NCBI GenBank assembly: GCA_002401365.1 | Contig: NVSW01000019.1 | Coordinates: 5,101 to 15,034 of the forward strand | Reading direction: 5' to 3' | DNA from: Piscirickettsiaceae bacterium | GTDB lineage: Bacteria; Pseudomonadota; Gammaproteobacteria; Methylococcales; Cycloclasticaceae | DNA length: 9,934 nt | Part shown: one piece after another, positions 1-6,535 of the stretch | Numbering within the stretch: the stretch's first letter is position 1 | How the letters are laid out: the number at the start of each line of letters is the position of its first letter | The notes under the pieces: model-generated | Database searches by the model: none | What the model saw: the letters and a program-made list of their open reading frames with translations, nothing else | Told to the model about the DNA's origin: nothing | Translations under genes and position numbers: made by a program

Positions 1-668
1 AATAAATACAACCATGTAATACCTTCTGGTAATACAAAATCACCCCATAATAAAATAATACTAATAGGCAGCGAGACCAATGGAAAATATAAAATAATAA
101 CGAGCGGGTGCTCTGTTTTATTTAACGACCGCACTAAAGTATAAGCAATGGCACTACCTAATGCGCCGAATATCGCTACCAAAATTGCAAAACCATCGTA
201 TTTAGCATGAACGCTTGAAAAGACAAACTCGGTTTGCAGCATCATTAATAAGCCAAAAAAACTTAATGCAACACACACACAAACACCCTTAGTAAGCCGT
301 TCATGCAGAAACCATAATGCCAAAATGGCCGTGAACATCGGGTGTAAATATTGCAGCACCGTTGCTTCGGCTAATGGTAAGTGTGTTATTGAATAAAACA
401 CGCATATCAAAGCCACGAAGCCAATAAGCCCTCGCGCAAATAACAATCCTTTACGACTCCCCAGTAGCGGTACGCCTTCGTGCTTCAATATAAGATAACT
501 TAGCAATAAAGAGACGACAGACCTTGCAGCAACTATTTCTAAAACTGGTATTCCGCTACGTCCAACAACCTTAACAAACAACGCCATAATGCTAAACGCC
601 AACGCGCTTAAAATCATATAGCGAATACCGACGGGGATAGCTAAAAATGTACGAATTTTAATCCCCAC
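1..668 (-). CDS. DMT-superfamily (EamA) transporter, C-terminus off the left edge
   Basis: Inner-membrane permease of the drug/metabolite transporter superfamily; substrate unknown. Reading the minus strand from a GTG at 668 gives 222 codons without a stop up to the window edge. The protein is strongly hydrophobic, with about seven membrane segments visible. Family-like stretches are ILSALAFSIMALFVKVVG near the N-terminus, ARGLIGFVALICVFYSI, and LPLAEATVLQYLHPMFTAIL followed by LHERL, which closes the first EamA repeat. A second repeat begins at about residue 145. Family members are usually about 290-300 residues, so roughly a quarter is missing. The start is uncertain: a GAGGT lies 16 bases before the GTG, which is far, and an in-frame ATG at 617 is an alternative that still precedes the first membrane helix. 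An in-frame stop limits any start further upstream. The family call is firm; the substrate cannot be told. Confidence 0.85.
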   Translation of the reverse strand, partial: MGIKIRTFLAIPVGIRYMILSALAFSIMALFVKVVGRSGIPVLEIVAARSVVSLLLSYLILKHEGVPLLGSRKGLLFARGLIGFVALICVFYSITHLPLAEATVLQYLHPMFTAILALWFLHERLTKGVCVCVALSFFGLLMMLQTEFVFSSVHAKYDGFAILVAIFGALGSAIAYTLVRSLNKTEHPLVIILYFPLVSLPISIILLWGDFVLPEGITWLYL

Positions 669-774
669 GCAAAGGCTATATTTTACCTCGACTTTCTATC
701 TTCCGCTCTCTTTAAAAACAACTATTAAATAGCGGCATAGCTAACCATATTTGCACCTGTACCACTAAGGCCTA

Positions 775-1998
775 TTAGTCCTTAACCCTAAGGTGTTGAG
801 GCATACGTTTTTTCACCCAAACCATCACAAAAAACCCCAATAATAAAAGGATAACAACTGAAGGCTCTGGAATACCAAAATGGGCATTTAATGTTGTTAT
901 CGCCAACCCAGCAATAAGTGCATGCCCCTCCGCGGTAGGGTGAACAGCGTCAGCAAAAAGGAAATCGAAGAAAGCCGTTTCTGCAGCAAAAAATGGTGCC
1001 GTACAGCTCAACGATGATGACGTATTACACGCCGTTCCCGTTACATTCGCAAGGCCGTATACGGACGGGTCAGCTAACACATCACTGAATAATGATGCGA
1101 CATCTAGCAATACAACATTTGTTGGCAACCCTGTTAGAAGGCTAGTTAAAGCACCGTTATATGCAGCTGTTAACCCAGAAAACAGCATTCCTGTTTGGTC
1201 TACCGCCGCTTGCAAAACAACGTCTGAAACACCTAGGACACCAGCTGCTGCTGCAATAGCCGCCACTTTAACCGCCGCTTGTTCTGCTGGTGTATTAGCA
1301 GCTGTGCGTAATGCCAATGTTGCTGCTACTAAAGCATTTTGTAACTCGGTGTTGGTATTACCTGCACCCACTGCAGAAATGGCTGAAAAAATAGTTGACG
1401 GTGTAGTACCAATATCGGGTAAATTTGGAATCAGTACTGTGCCTGCGCCCGCATCGACCAAGCGCTGCGCTTGGCCGACTAAACTACTCGCACTAGTAAA
1501 TAAATTAGCACCCGCTGTTGTCGGAGTAATTGCACCAGCACCAATTAAACCTAGGTTATAGAACAGATCATTAGCACCACCCCAAACCGTGTACAAACCG
1601 GTTCCACTAGCCAACGGTGATGATATCAAATAATTGTCAACCTGAGTTGATATAGGTAAAGCACTCTGTGGGGATGCTGTTTGACCAATTCCAATTGGAT
1701 TCGTCACCTGCGCCCCGCCCTGTGCATAATTGTTCCCCGTTGCAGAGGTATTGGAATTATTAGGGTTATTTGCAACAACGCTCAAGCCGTAATGCGCGCC
1801 CAGTGTTTCTGTCCACACAGGCCCAGGGTTTGTGGTAAATTTTCCACCAGCACCTGCATCAACGTTGCCAACAAATGCTCCACTGTCACTTAGGCTGTCA
1901 CCAAAAATAAAAATGCCATCAATAACACTAGCAAATGCTGCTTGGCTAAAGCCAAACGTTAACATTAAAACAGCGCAACACTTTCTTAATTTAACCAT
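775..1998 (-). CDS. Secreted SGNH/GDSL-family lipase/esterase with PEP-CTERM sorting signal
   Basis: Predicted serine ester hydrolase of 407 residues, exported and processed at the cell surface. Residues 1-23 form a signal peptide (KLRK, hydrophobic core, AFA end). The SGNH blocks are present in order: GDSLSDSG with nucleophile Ser35, the block II glycine in NYAQGGA (about 94), GGAND at 140-144 with the oxyanion Asn143, and DAVHP with Asp350 and His353 as catalytic partners. The C-terminus is a PEP-CTERM tail: Pro-Glu-Pro at 377-379, a hydrophobic helix at about 380-395, then KKR. Such tails are cut by an exosortase that must be encoded elsewhere. The ATG at 1998 is chosen over an upstream in-frame ATG at 2043 because GGAGAAGGAA sits directly before it and the signal peptide starts there. 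The central part (about 240-290) is Ala-rich. The substrate is unknown; autotransporter-type GDSL esterases are related, but no beta-barrel is present. Confidence 0.9.
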   Translation of the reverse strand: MVKLRKCCAVLMLTFGFSQAAFASVIDGIFIFGDSLSDSGAFVGNVDAGAGGKFTTNPGPVWTETLGAHYGLSVVANNPNNSNTSATGNNYAQGGAQVTNPIGIGQTASPQSALPISTQVDNYLISSPLASGTGLYTVWGGANDLFYNLGLIGAGAITPTTAGANLFTSASSLVGQAQRLVDAGAGTVLIPNLPDIGTTPSTIFSAISAVGAGNTNTELQNALVAATLALRTAANTPAEQAAVKVAAIAAAAGVLGVSDVVLQAAVDQTGMLFSGLTAAYNGALTSLLTGLPTNVVLLDVASLFSDVLADPSVYGLANVTGTACNTSSSLSCTAPFFAAETAFFDFLFADAVHPTAEGHALIAGLAITTLNAHFGIPEPSVVILLLLGFFVMVWVKKRMPQHLRVKD

Positions 1999-2244
1999 TT
2001 CCTTCTCCCTAGAATAATTAACAATCACAACCACTGAAAACAAGCAACATTTAAGCCATTCACGCTAAGTGGTTGTATTTGCGGTCATTAGAAAAATCAT
2101 GGATTACCTGACTAATTAAAATTGTAAAAAAACCTGACATATTACGAAGCCTTGAGCTTCTATATTAATCATTACTTACGGCTAAAATACGATTCTTTTA
2201 CCCTACTGTGTTATATATACCCATAACTCAACTCGGATAGTGTT
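1999..2244. other. Divergent intergenic region between the SGNH hydrolase and acyltransferase genes
   Basis: These 246 bases must hold the promoters of both flanking genes. On the minus strand a good Shine-Dalgarno (GGGAGAAGGAA) precedes the hydrolase ATG. On the plus strand only a weak GGATAG precedes the acyltransferase ATG, with an AT-rich TATATA at about 2212-2219. A small hairpin, GAAGC-cttga-GCTTC, lies at 2146-2160. No convincing paired -35/-10 boxes were found and no gene fits here. Confidence 0.4.
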
Positions 2245-3648
2245 ATGGAAACCGTTGTCCTACCCTATTGGTTGTTTATTGTACTTATTCTATTTGCTGG
2301 CGTAATGGTGCTTGATCGGATGATCATGCCAAGCATGCGGTGGTACCTTAATCGTCGTGTTAACCGTGTTATCAATGAGATAAACTCGCGCCTTGATATT
2401 AAAATACGCCCTTTTCAATTTACCCGTCGACAAGCGCTCATTGAGCAACTTGTATTTGATGAAAAGGTCATTGATGCTATCAAACTGTACGCCAAAGAAA
2501 ATGATATGCCGCAAGCCATTGCACAAGCAAAGGCACGTAAATATGCCACTGAAATCGTGCCAGCCTTTAATGCTTACATCTATTTTAGGCTAGGTTATTG
2601 GCTAGCAAAAAACCTAGCCCGAATGATTTATCGTGTACGAGTTGGTTTTTACGATAACAACAAAATCAGCCAAATTAATGCTGACTCTAGTGTCGTTTTT
2701 GTAATGAACCACCGCAGCAATATGGACTATATTTTAGTGTCCTTCTTAGTTGCAGAGAAAACAACCCTCTCATATGCCGTTGGTGAATGGGCCCGAATCT
2801 GGCCATTACAAATGTTAATTAAATCTATGGGGGCTTTTTTTGTACGCCGTAATTCAGGCAATGCACTTTACAGAAAGGTGCTAGAAAGATACGTCAACCT
2901 TTCAACACGAGCTGGCGTTTGCCAAGCTGTATTTCTTGAAGGTGGATTAACCAAAGACGGTACTCTACGAGATCCACACCTTGGCTTCTTAGATTACATG
3001 TTACGTGACTACCACCGCCACACCGATAAAGACATCATCTTTATTCCCGTCGGCATTAACTACGACAGAGTTCTTGAAGACAGGAGTCTTATACGACGTT
3101 TAGACAAATCAGCACGTAATAGATCCGTATGGTACGTACTAAGAACGGCCATTAGCTTTATCTTTAAAGTTACATTGCTTTCTCGTAAAAGCCGTTGGCG
3201 TCGATTTGGCTATGCCAGTGTTAATTTTGGCGAACCCATTTCCGCCAAACAATATTGCGAAAAAAATACCCTCGATTTCAGCGCCCTAGAAACAGAAGAA
3301 AGATTTTCACGTGTAGACACACTGGCGCAATTCATCATGAAACGTATTTCGCACGTCGTTCCAATTCTACCTTCGGCACTTATGAGTGCAACTTTAATTG
3401 AACACGCCAATAGTTGGAAAAGTGAACTTGAATTAAAAGTGCATTGTTTGCAAAAAATTGATCAGCTAAAGCAAGCAGGTGCTCCCATCGATATTTCAAA
3501 CAGCGCCTTAGAAAACGTATTAAGCGCTGCTTTAACGGCTATGCTAGGCAGGGGTCTGCTGGAAGAAAAAAACAACCTATACAAAATGAAGGCCGCAGAA
3601 AAAGATATTTTCAATTACTACGCCAACTCAATAAAACAATGGAATTAA
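2245..3648 (+). CDS. PlsB-like glycerophospholipid acyltransferase (PF01553 family)
   Basis: Membrane acyltransferase of 467 residues, likely acting in phospholipid synthesis on glycerol-3-phosphate or lysophosphatidate. Residues 7-25 form one N-terminal membrane helix. The four acyltransferase blocks are present: NHRSNMDY with the catalytic His156 and Asp161 (HX4D), GAFFVRR, FLEGGLTKDG with Glu232, and FIPVGINYDRV with Pro268. The stretches around the blocks (WARIWPLQML, LRDPHLGFLDYMLRD) look like PlsB and its relatives. At 467 residues it is far shorter than E. coli PlsB (about 800). Block III reads GGLTKDG where PlsB has GGRSRTG, so the phosphate-binding arginines are absent. It therefore probably belongs to the short bacterial subfamily usually labelled 1-acyl-sn-glycerol-3-phosphate acyltransferase, and its acceptor is open. 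The C-terminal 150 residues have no feature I recognise. It appears monocistronic. Confidence 0.85.
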   Translation: METVVLPYWLFIVLILFAGVMVLDRMIMPSMRWYLNRRVNRVINEINSRLDIKIRPFQFTRRQALIEQLVFDEKVIDAIKLYAKENDMPQAIAQAKARKYATEIVPAFNAYIYFRLGYWLAKNLARMIYRVRVGFYDNNKISQINADSSVVFVMNHRSNMDYILVSFLVAEKTTLSYAVGEWARIWPLQMLIKSMGAFFVRRNSGNALYRKVLERYVNLSTRAGVCQAVFLEGGLTKDGTLRDPHLGFLDYMLRDYHRHTDKDIIFIPVGINYDRVLEDRSLIRRLDKSARNRSVWYVLRTAISFIFKVTLLSRKSRWRRFGYASVNFGEPISAKQYCEKNTLDFSALETEERFSRVDTLAQFIMKRISHVVPILPSALMSATLIEHANSWKSELELKVHCLQKIDQLKQAGAPIDISNSALENVLSAALTAMLGRGLLEEKNNLYKMKAAEKDIFNYYANSIKQWN

Positions 3649-3661
3649 TCATTATAAAACA

Positions 3662-3688
3662 ATTTGTTACAAGGCTCTTCTAACAAAT
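3662..3688. terminator. Possible bidirectional terminator hairpin between convergent genes
   Basis: ATTTGTTA (3662-3669) and TAACAAAT (3681-3688) form a perfect 8-base-pair stem with an 11-base loop. It lies 13 bases after the plus-strand acyltransferase stop and 4 bases past the stop of the facing minus-strand gene. The stem is AT-rich and no T-run follows immediately, so termination is a guess from position. Confidence 0.3.
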
Positions 3689-3692
3689 AAGT

Positions 3693-3968
3693 TTAACTCA
3701 AGTTTTTCTTCGATTTGGGCCGATACTCTTTTTTATATTTCTCATATTTACCACACGCTTCTTCCATCTCCAATAATGGGTCATCTTTGGGTGCTGTTAA
3801 TGCCACGGCCGTTTCTATATTACATTGCCTTTGTAGCTGCTCTAGCTCAATATCCTTTGTTTCAGTTAGCGTTTCAACTAAATACAGATGTTTAGATGTT
3901 TTGTGATTGATTGATGTCGGCGAAGACACATTGAGATATGCGCCAAGAGCTATTGAAATTATATCCAC
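3693..3968 (-). CDS. Small hypothetical protein (91 residues)
   Basis: I do not recognise this protein. It starts at a GTG (3968), reading MDIISIALGAYLNVSS, and becomes strongly charged. The middle (LVETLTETKDIELEQLQRQ) could form a helix, and the C-terminal 25 residues are Lys/Glu-rich (YEKYKKEYRPKSKKNLS). There is no signal peptide or membrane helix, so it is probably cytoplasmic. The 3968 start is preferred over an in-frame GTG at 4001 because AAGGA lies 7 bases before it, and because the 4001 start would run through a 14-base palindrome that looks like an operator. Reality is supported by the ribosome binding site, a promoter-like arrangement upstream, and a tidy fit between the flanking genes. 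There is no functional clue from the neighbours. Confidence 0.6.
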   Translation of the reverse strand: MDIISIALGAYLNVSSPTSINHKTSKHLYLVETLTETKDIELEQLQRQCNIETAVALTAPKDDPLLEMEEACGKYEKYKKEYRPKSKKNLS

Positions 3969-3984
3969 TGTATTTTCCTTGTGT

Positions 3985-3998
3985 TGTGAAATTTCACA
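3985..3998. promoter_or_regulatory. Perfect 14-base palindrome, probable operator of the small hypothetical gene
   Basis: TGTGAAATTTCACA is a perfect palindrome 17-30 bases before the GTG start at 3968. It has the half-sites of a CRP-type site (TGTGA/TCACA) but with a 4-base spacer instead of 6, so CRP binding is doubtful. It falls where transcription would start from the promoter proposed at 4005-4034, a usual place for a repressor site. Confidence 0.45.
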
Positions 3999-4004
3999 CA
4001 CAAT

Positions 4005-4034
4005 TTAATACCAGAAGAGTAATTATATCAACAA
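4005..4034 (-). promoter_or_regulatory. Candidate sigma-70 promoter of the small hypothetical gene
   Basis: On the minus strand, TTGTTG (4034-4029) and TATTAA (4010-4005) are separated by 18 bases, giving a start near 3998. The boxes match the consensus moderately. Two 11-base direct repeats lie just upstream and the palindrome at 3985-3998 overlaps the predicted start. Confidence 0.35.
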
Positions 4035-4039
4035 CTATC

Positions 4040-4076
4040 GATTGTTTTCATTGATTACAATACCTGATTGTTTTCA
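4040..4076. repeat. Pair of 11-base direct repeats upstream of the candidate promoter
   Basis: GATTGTTTTCA occurs at 4040-4050 and again, exactly, at 4066-4076, with a period of 26 bases. Read on the minus strand, the copies lie upstream of the proposed -35 box of the small hypothetical gene, where activator sites are common. The second copy also touches the T-run of the terminator at 4076-4116. Confidence 0.4.
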
Positions 4077-4116
4077 AAAAAAACGAATAAAAAAGTAACT
4101 TACTGTCTTATTCGTT
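4076..4116 (-). terminator. Rho-independent-type terminator after the host attachment gene
   Basis: On the minus strand, AACGAATAA (4116-4108) pairs perfectly with TTATTCGTT (4090-4082) across a 17-base loop, and the second arm runs into a stretch of eight T (4083-4076). It lies 44 bases after the stop of the gene at 4160-4585. The stem is AT-rich, which weakens it, but the T-run is good. Confidence 0.55.
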
Positions 4117-4159
4117 ACGCAGGTTTAAAATAAGCAACCCAACTGTGGCCAATAAGATG

Positions 4160-4585
4160 TTACAGATACTGGTGGATCTCTGTAGCCGATTTATTAATGA
4201 AATTCTTGTCTATCTGTTGAGAAACCATACTCATCACTTCGTCATTTAAATTTTTACGTAAAAGACCAAGAAATGTAGGTGGTGCAATAACAATAAGCCT
4301 TCTAAAGCTGTCATTCTTACGCTCTCTATCAAGATGGCTTGCTAGTTCTTTGGCAAAGATAATAGCCTCTTGTTGTCTTGCAGTGGTTTCATCATCCAAA
4401 ACATGACGTCCTTGGCCGGTGCTACCGCCGTCACTACCGGCGGAATCTGAAACTAGATCCCCTTCATGTAATCGCCCATTTGGGTAATCAAAATTTTCAA
4501 TTTCGGTGAGAGGCCCTTTTTGTCCTTTCCCAGCGTATATTTTTGCTTGACTACTATTTGCAACTAAAACCCATGTTTTTGGCAT
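4160..4585 (-). CDS. Host attachment family protein (PF10116-like)
   Basis: A 141-residue soluble protein of the family named 'protein required for attachment to host cells' after an Agrobacterium member. The real biochemical role is unclear; the fold is related to release-factor/RNase-like domains. Recognisable features are the N-terminal strand TWVLVANSSQAKIYAG, the GRLHEGDLVSDSAG segment, a glycine-rich linker with the RHVLDDET stretch, the helix around AIIFAKELASHLDRER, and the strand-turn LIVIAPPTFLGLLRKNL. The length is usual for the family. There is no signal peptide, which argues against a direct surface adhesin role. The ATG at 4585 is preceded by AGGAGT at 5 bases spacing. It has its own terminator downstream and 94 bases separate it from the upstream gene, so it may be transcribed alone. 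Confidence 0.85.
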   Translation of the reverse strand: MPKTWVLVANSSQAKIYAGKGQKGPLTEIENFDYPNGRLHEGDLVSDSAGSDGGSTGQGRHVLDDETTARQQEAIIFAKELASHLDRERKNDSFRRLIVIAPPTFLGLLRKNLNDEVMSMVSQQIDKNFINKSATEIHQYL

Positions 4586-4679
4586 CAGACACTCCTATTA
4601 AATTTACACTATCTATGTATCTCTTCCTCGGTGTTACTATAAACGTTACCCTAAGCAATAAGCTGTTCTGCCTTAATTT

Positions 4680-5447
4680 TTATTTCGGTTTTCGAGCACG
4701 CACAAGTATACGGTCCGTGTTATAGCGTAGCTCTTCTGCGTAGATCGATTGGCTATGGCCATCACTAGGATTACCCAACAAGTCCGATGTAGCTTCTATT
4801 GTAAACCCAGCTTTTTTTAGCATCTCCTTGATGATACGAGGTTCAATTCGGTGAAATTCAACATTATCGTACCCTGCTTCACCCACATGGTCACTAATAC
4901 CAATAATGCCGCCCGGTTTCAGCGCCCTATACATCGCACGAAGGTATGTCTGAACGCCAGCCTCACCTTCATGTGCTTCAACAGAGTTATAAACATCATG
5001 CATATTGAACCCCCAATAGGCCACATCAATGGCGTTATCAAATGGCATATCCTCGGCGTCTACAACCATGTATCGAACATTAGGTAAGCGGCCATTCACC
5101 AAACGCGCCAGCATAGATTTATGTCGTGCACCTTTAATTAGCTGTAAAACAAAATGATAATTTTGCGCATATACAACCCCTTTTGGGCCAACCGCCGCAG
5201 AGAAAATCTCCGTGTTATAGCCAGCACCAGTGAACATATCAAGCACCGTCATACCCTCTTTTATGCCAAAAAACTGAACGACTTCTAGCGGTTTTCTACC
5301 TGGGTCTTTAATGGCATCGAATTGGTCGCGCCCCGGGGACTTTAATTGCAGTTTGATTCGTTCAGCCATCGCTTTATCTTCGGCAAAACTAACACTTGTG
5401 AAAGCTATAAATGATAAAGCCAATACTGCAATGAATAAATTTTTCAT
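4680..5447 (-). CDS. Exported class I SAM-methyltransferase-like protein (COG4798-type)
   Basis: A 255-residue protein with a cleavable signal peptide (MKNLFIAVLALSF... ending SVSFA before EDKA) and a Rossmann methyltransferase domain. Motif I is VLDMFTGAGYNTE with the expected acidic and glycine residues, followed by VDAEDMPFD, the strand VAYWGFNMHDVYN, and LKPGGIIGISDH. Near the C-terminus, HRIEPRIIKEMLKKAGF is typical of the predicted methyltransferases I associate with COG4798. The ATG at 5447 has GAGGT upstream; an in-frame ATG at 5462 would only add MRLII and lacks such a site. The oddity is location: the leader predicts the periplasm, where S-adenosylmethionine is not known to be available. 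Substrate and activity are unknown. It may have another ligand or a structural role. Confidence 0.85.
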   Translation of the reverse strand: MKNLFIAVLALSFIAFTSVSFAEDKAMAERIKLQLKSPGRDQFDAIKDPGRKPLEVVQFFGIKEGMTVLDMFTGAGYNTEIFSAAVGPKGVVYAQNYHFVLQLIKGARHKSMLARLVNGRLPNVRYMVVDAEDMPFDNAIDVAYWGFNMHDVYNSVEAHEGEAGVQTYLRAMYRALKPGGIIGISDHVGEAGYDNVEFHRIEPRIIKEMLKKAGFTIEATSDLLGNPSDGHSQSIYAEELRYNTDRILVRARKPK

Positions 5448-5569
5448 GATGATTAACCTCAAATTACGTTAATGTTATGTTTCAGGTATTACCGTTGCCC
5501 CTTCAACGAACGAAGAAGCATTATGCTTGATGATACATCATTCTTGTTTTAGTTAGCCGAGTCCACTGA

Positions 5570-5598
5570 TATTAAAAAGCTTCGCTCCTTAAGCTACT
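5570..5598 (-). terminator. Weak terminator-like hairpin after the DUF3010 gene
   Basis: On the minus strand, AGCTT and AAGCT flank an 8-base loop and are followed by TTTT, directly at the DUF3010 stop codon. Only five base pairs form, so this is a weak candidate. Confidence 0.25.
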
Positions 5599-6019
5599 TC
5601 AACATATGTGCGGCATAAGCCACTAAAAATGCGCTTTCTTGGAAGACCTTTAAACCCGTCTCCGAGAAAGGAACAGGCAATCTATTTTCCGACAACGTCA
5701 ATTTAATAGCACTGGGCGAAAGCATTTCCACGTCTAAATCCGTTATTAATTGAATAGCCGACTCCAATTTAAAACCTATAGCACCACCCGCAAATTTTCC
5801 CTTTAGGGGGCGCTCTTTAATCGCCACATTCGTAATGCCATAATCGCTCATCAACTTCGCAAACGACGTTTGAAAATGCAGCAAATCGCCACGAGAATGT
5901 GCTTTAGGCAACGACAATTTACGCACCCGACAATCGGGTAGGTTAAATTGTTGATTTTCTAAATGAAGCAAACAAACAACTGCATCGTTACTCGTTAACT
6001 CAACACCACAAATTCTCAT
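5594..6019 (-). CDS. DUF3010 family protein
   Basis: A 141-residue cytoplasmic protein matching the DUF3010 family as I remember it: MRICGVEL at the N-terminus, then the NDAVVCLLHLENQQFNLPD, LPDCRVRKL, FAKLMSDYGI and GKFAGGAIGFKLESAIQL segments, with GLKVFQESAFLVAYAA at the C-terminus. The first strand followed by acidic residues, and the overall layout, suggest an RNase H-like fold (inference). The function is unknown. The length is normal. The ATG at 6019 follows AAGGAA at 5 bases spacing. The gap to the next gene (146 bases) suggests a separate unit, and three degenerate direct repeats lie upstream at 6101-6230. Confidence 0.88.
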   Translation of the reverse strand: MRICGVELTSNDAVVCLLHLENQQFNLPDCRVRKLSLPKAHSRGDLLHFQTSFAKLMSDYGITNVAIKERPLKGKFAGGAIGFKLESAIQLITDLDVEMLSPSAIKLTLSENRLPVPFSETGLKVFQESAFLVAYAAHMLK

Positions 6020-6100
6020 TAGAATTCCTTTATTAAAATACGTTAAACAACACTACTCTTTTGATTTTGGTTTTTCTGTCCCTTTATCGCTGCGAGGTAG

Positions 6101-6230
6101 ACCATAAAGCACGACTAAAATTTCAATAAAATAAGGCCTTCCAGCTCTATATCCCGCCATAACATGGCGACCAAATAATAGCATAATGCACGACTTTATC
6201 TACAAATATAGGCATAAGTGACGACTTAAT
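6101..6230. repeat. Three degenerate 20-base direct repeats upstream of the DUF3010 gene
   Basis: Copies at 6101-6120 (ACCATAAAGCACGACTAAAA), 6180-6199 (AGCATAATGCACGACTTTAT) and 6211-6230 (GGCATAAGTGACGACTTAAT) share the pattern CATAA-nn-nACGACT followed by A/T. They are in the same orientation, with offsets of 79 and 31 bases. All lie 80-210 bases upstream of the DUF3010 start. Regulator sites, or remnants of a repeat family, are possible. Confidence 0.45.
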
Positions 6231-6417
6231 CCAATCACTATCAAACCTCCGCATCAAAACATTTGGAAATAGGTAACTAATAGGCACATATACGTAGTAT
6301 TCGGCCTGAGTTCAAAAAGTTCTTCAACGTTTTATACAATCAAATTCTCGATCAAAGATACAATGAAAATATCAAAACGGATTAAAAAATGAGGTCCACT
6401 TTAGGTTAAGAAATTGA

Positions 6418-6471
6418 CTTGCTGAAGTGACATTGACTGAACATAGGGTTAGACAATGTCACTTCTGCAAG
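6418..6471. repeat. Long inverted repeat: 18-base arms, 17 paired, 18-base loop
   Basis: The arm CTTGCTGAAGTGACATTG (6418-6435) is the reverse complement of CAATGTCACTTCTGCAAG (6454-6471) except at one position. No T-run follows on either strand, so it is not a typical terminator. It lies about 65 bases past the EAL remnant. It could be the old 3' hairpin of that gene, a mobile-element end pair, or a regulatory site. Confidence 0.6.
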
Positions 6472-6535
6472 AAAGAATTTAATTAGCAATGCCATCGAGA
6501 ACTTGGGGGGAGTTTCAGTATCACTGATACAATGG

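Larger units (their letters stand above)
6020..6535. other. Long intergenic stretch without an intact gene
   Basis: No open frame here looks like a protein I recognise. The contents are the leader of the DUF3010 gene, three related 20-base direct repeats (6101-6230), a small perfect hairpin CGCCAT-aac-ATGGCG (6155-6169), a long inverted repeat (6418-6471), and a short dyad GTATC-act-GATAC (6518-6530). With the EAL remnant at 6536-6803 the gene-free stretch totals 844 bases, the largest in the window, and it resembles a decayed or rearranged segment. Confidence 0.6.

Noticed and set aside
764..779. ACTAA-GGCCTA-TTAGT dyad at the hydrolase stop as a terminator
   Set aside because: Only five base pairs and no T-run; too weak to call.
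1304..1561. Open frame on the plus strand inside the SGNH hydrolase gene, and similar ones at 1681-1893 and 1832-2017
   Set aside because: They are antisense to a well-supported gene, have no recognisable protein features, and arise from its Ala/Thr/Asn-rich codon pattern.
3985..3998. Canonical CRP-binding site
   Set aside because: The half-sites match but the spacer is 4 bases, not 6, so only an undefined operator is called.
3969..4001. Earlier GTG start (4001) for the small hypothetical gene
   Set aside because: It would translate through the palindrome and has no ribosome binding site, whereas 3968 has AAGGA at good spacing.
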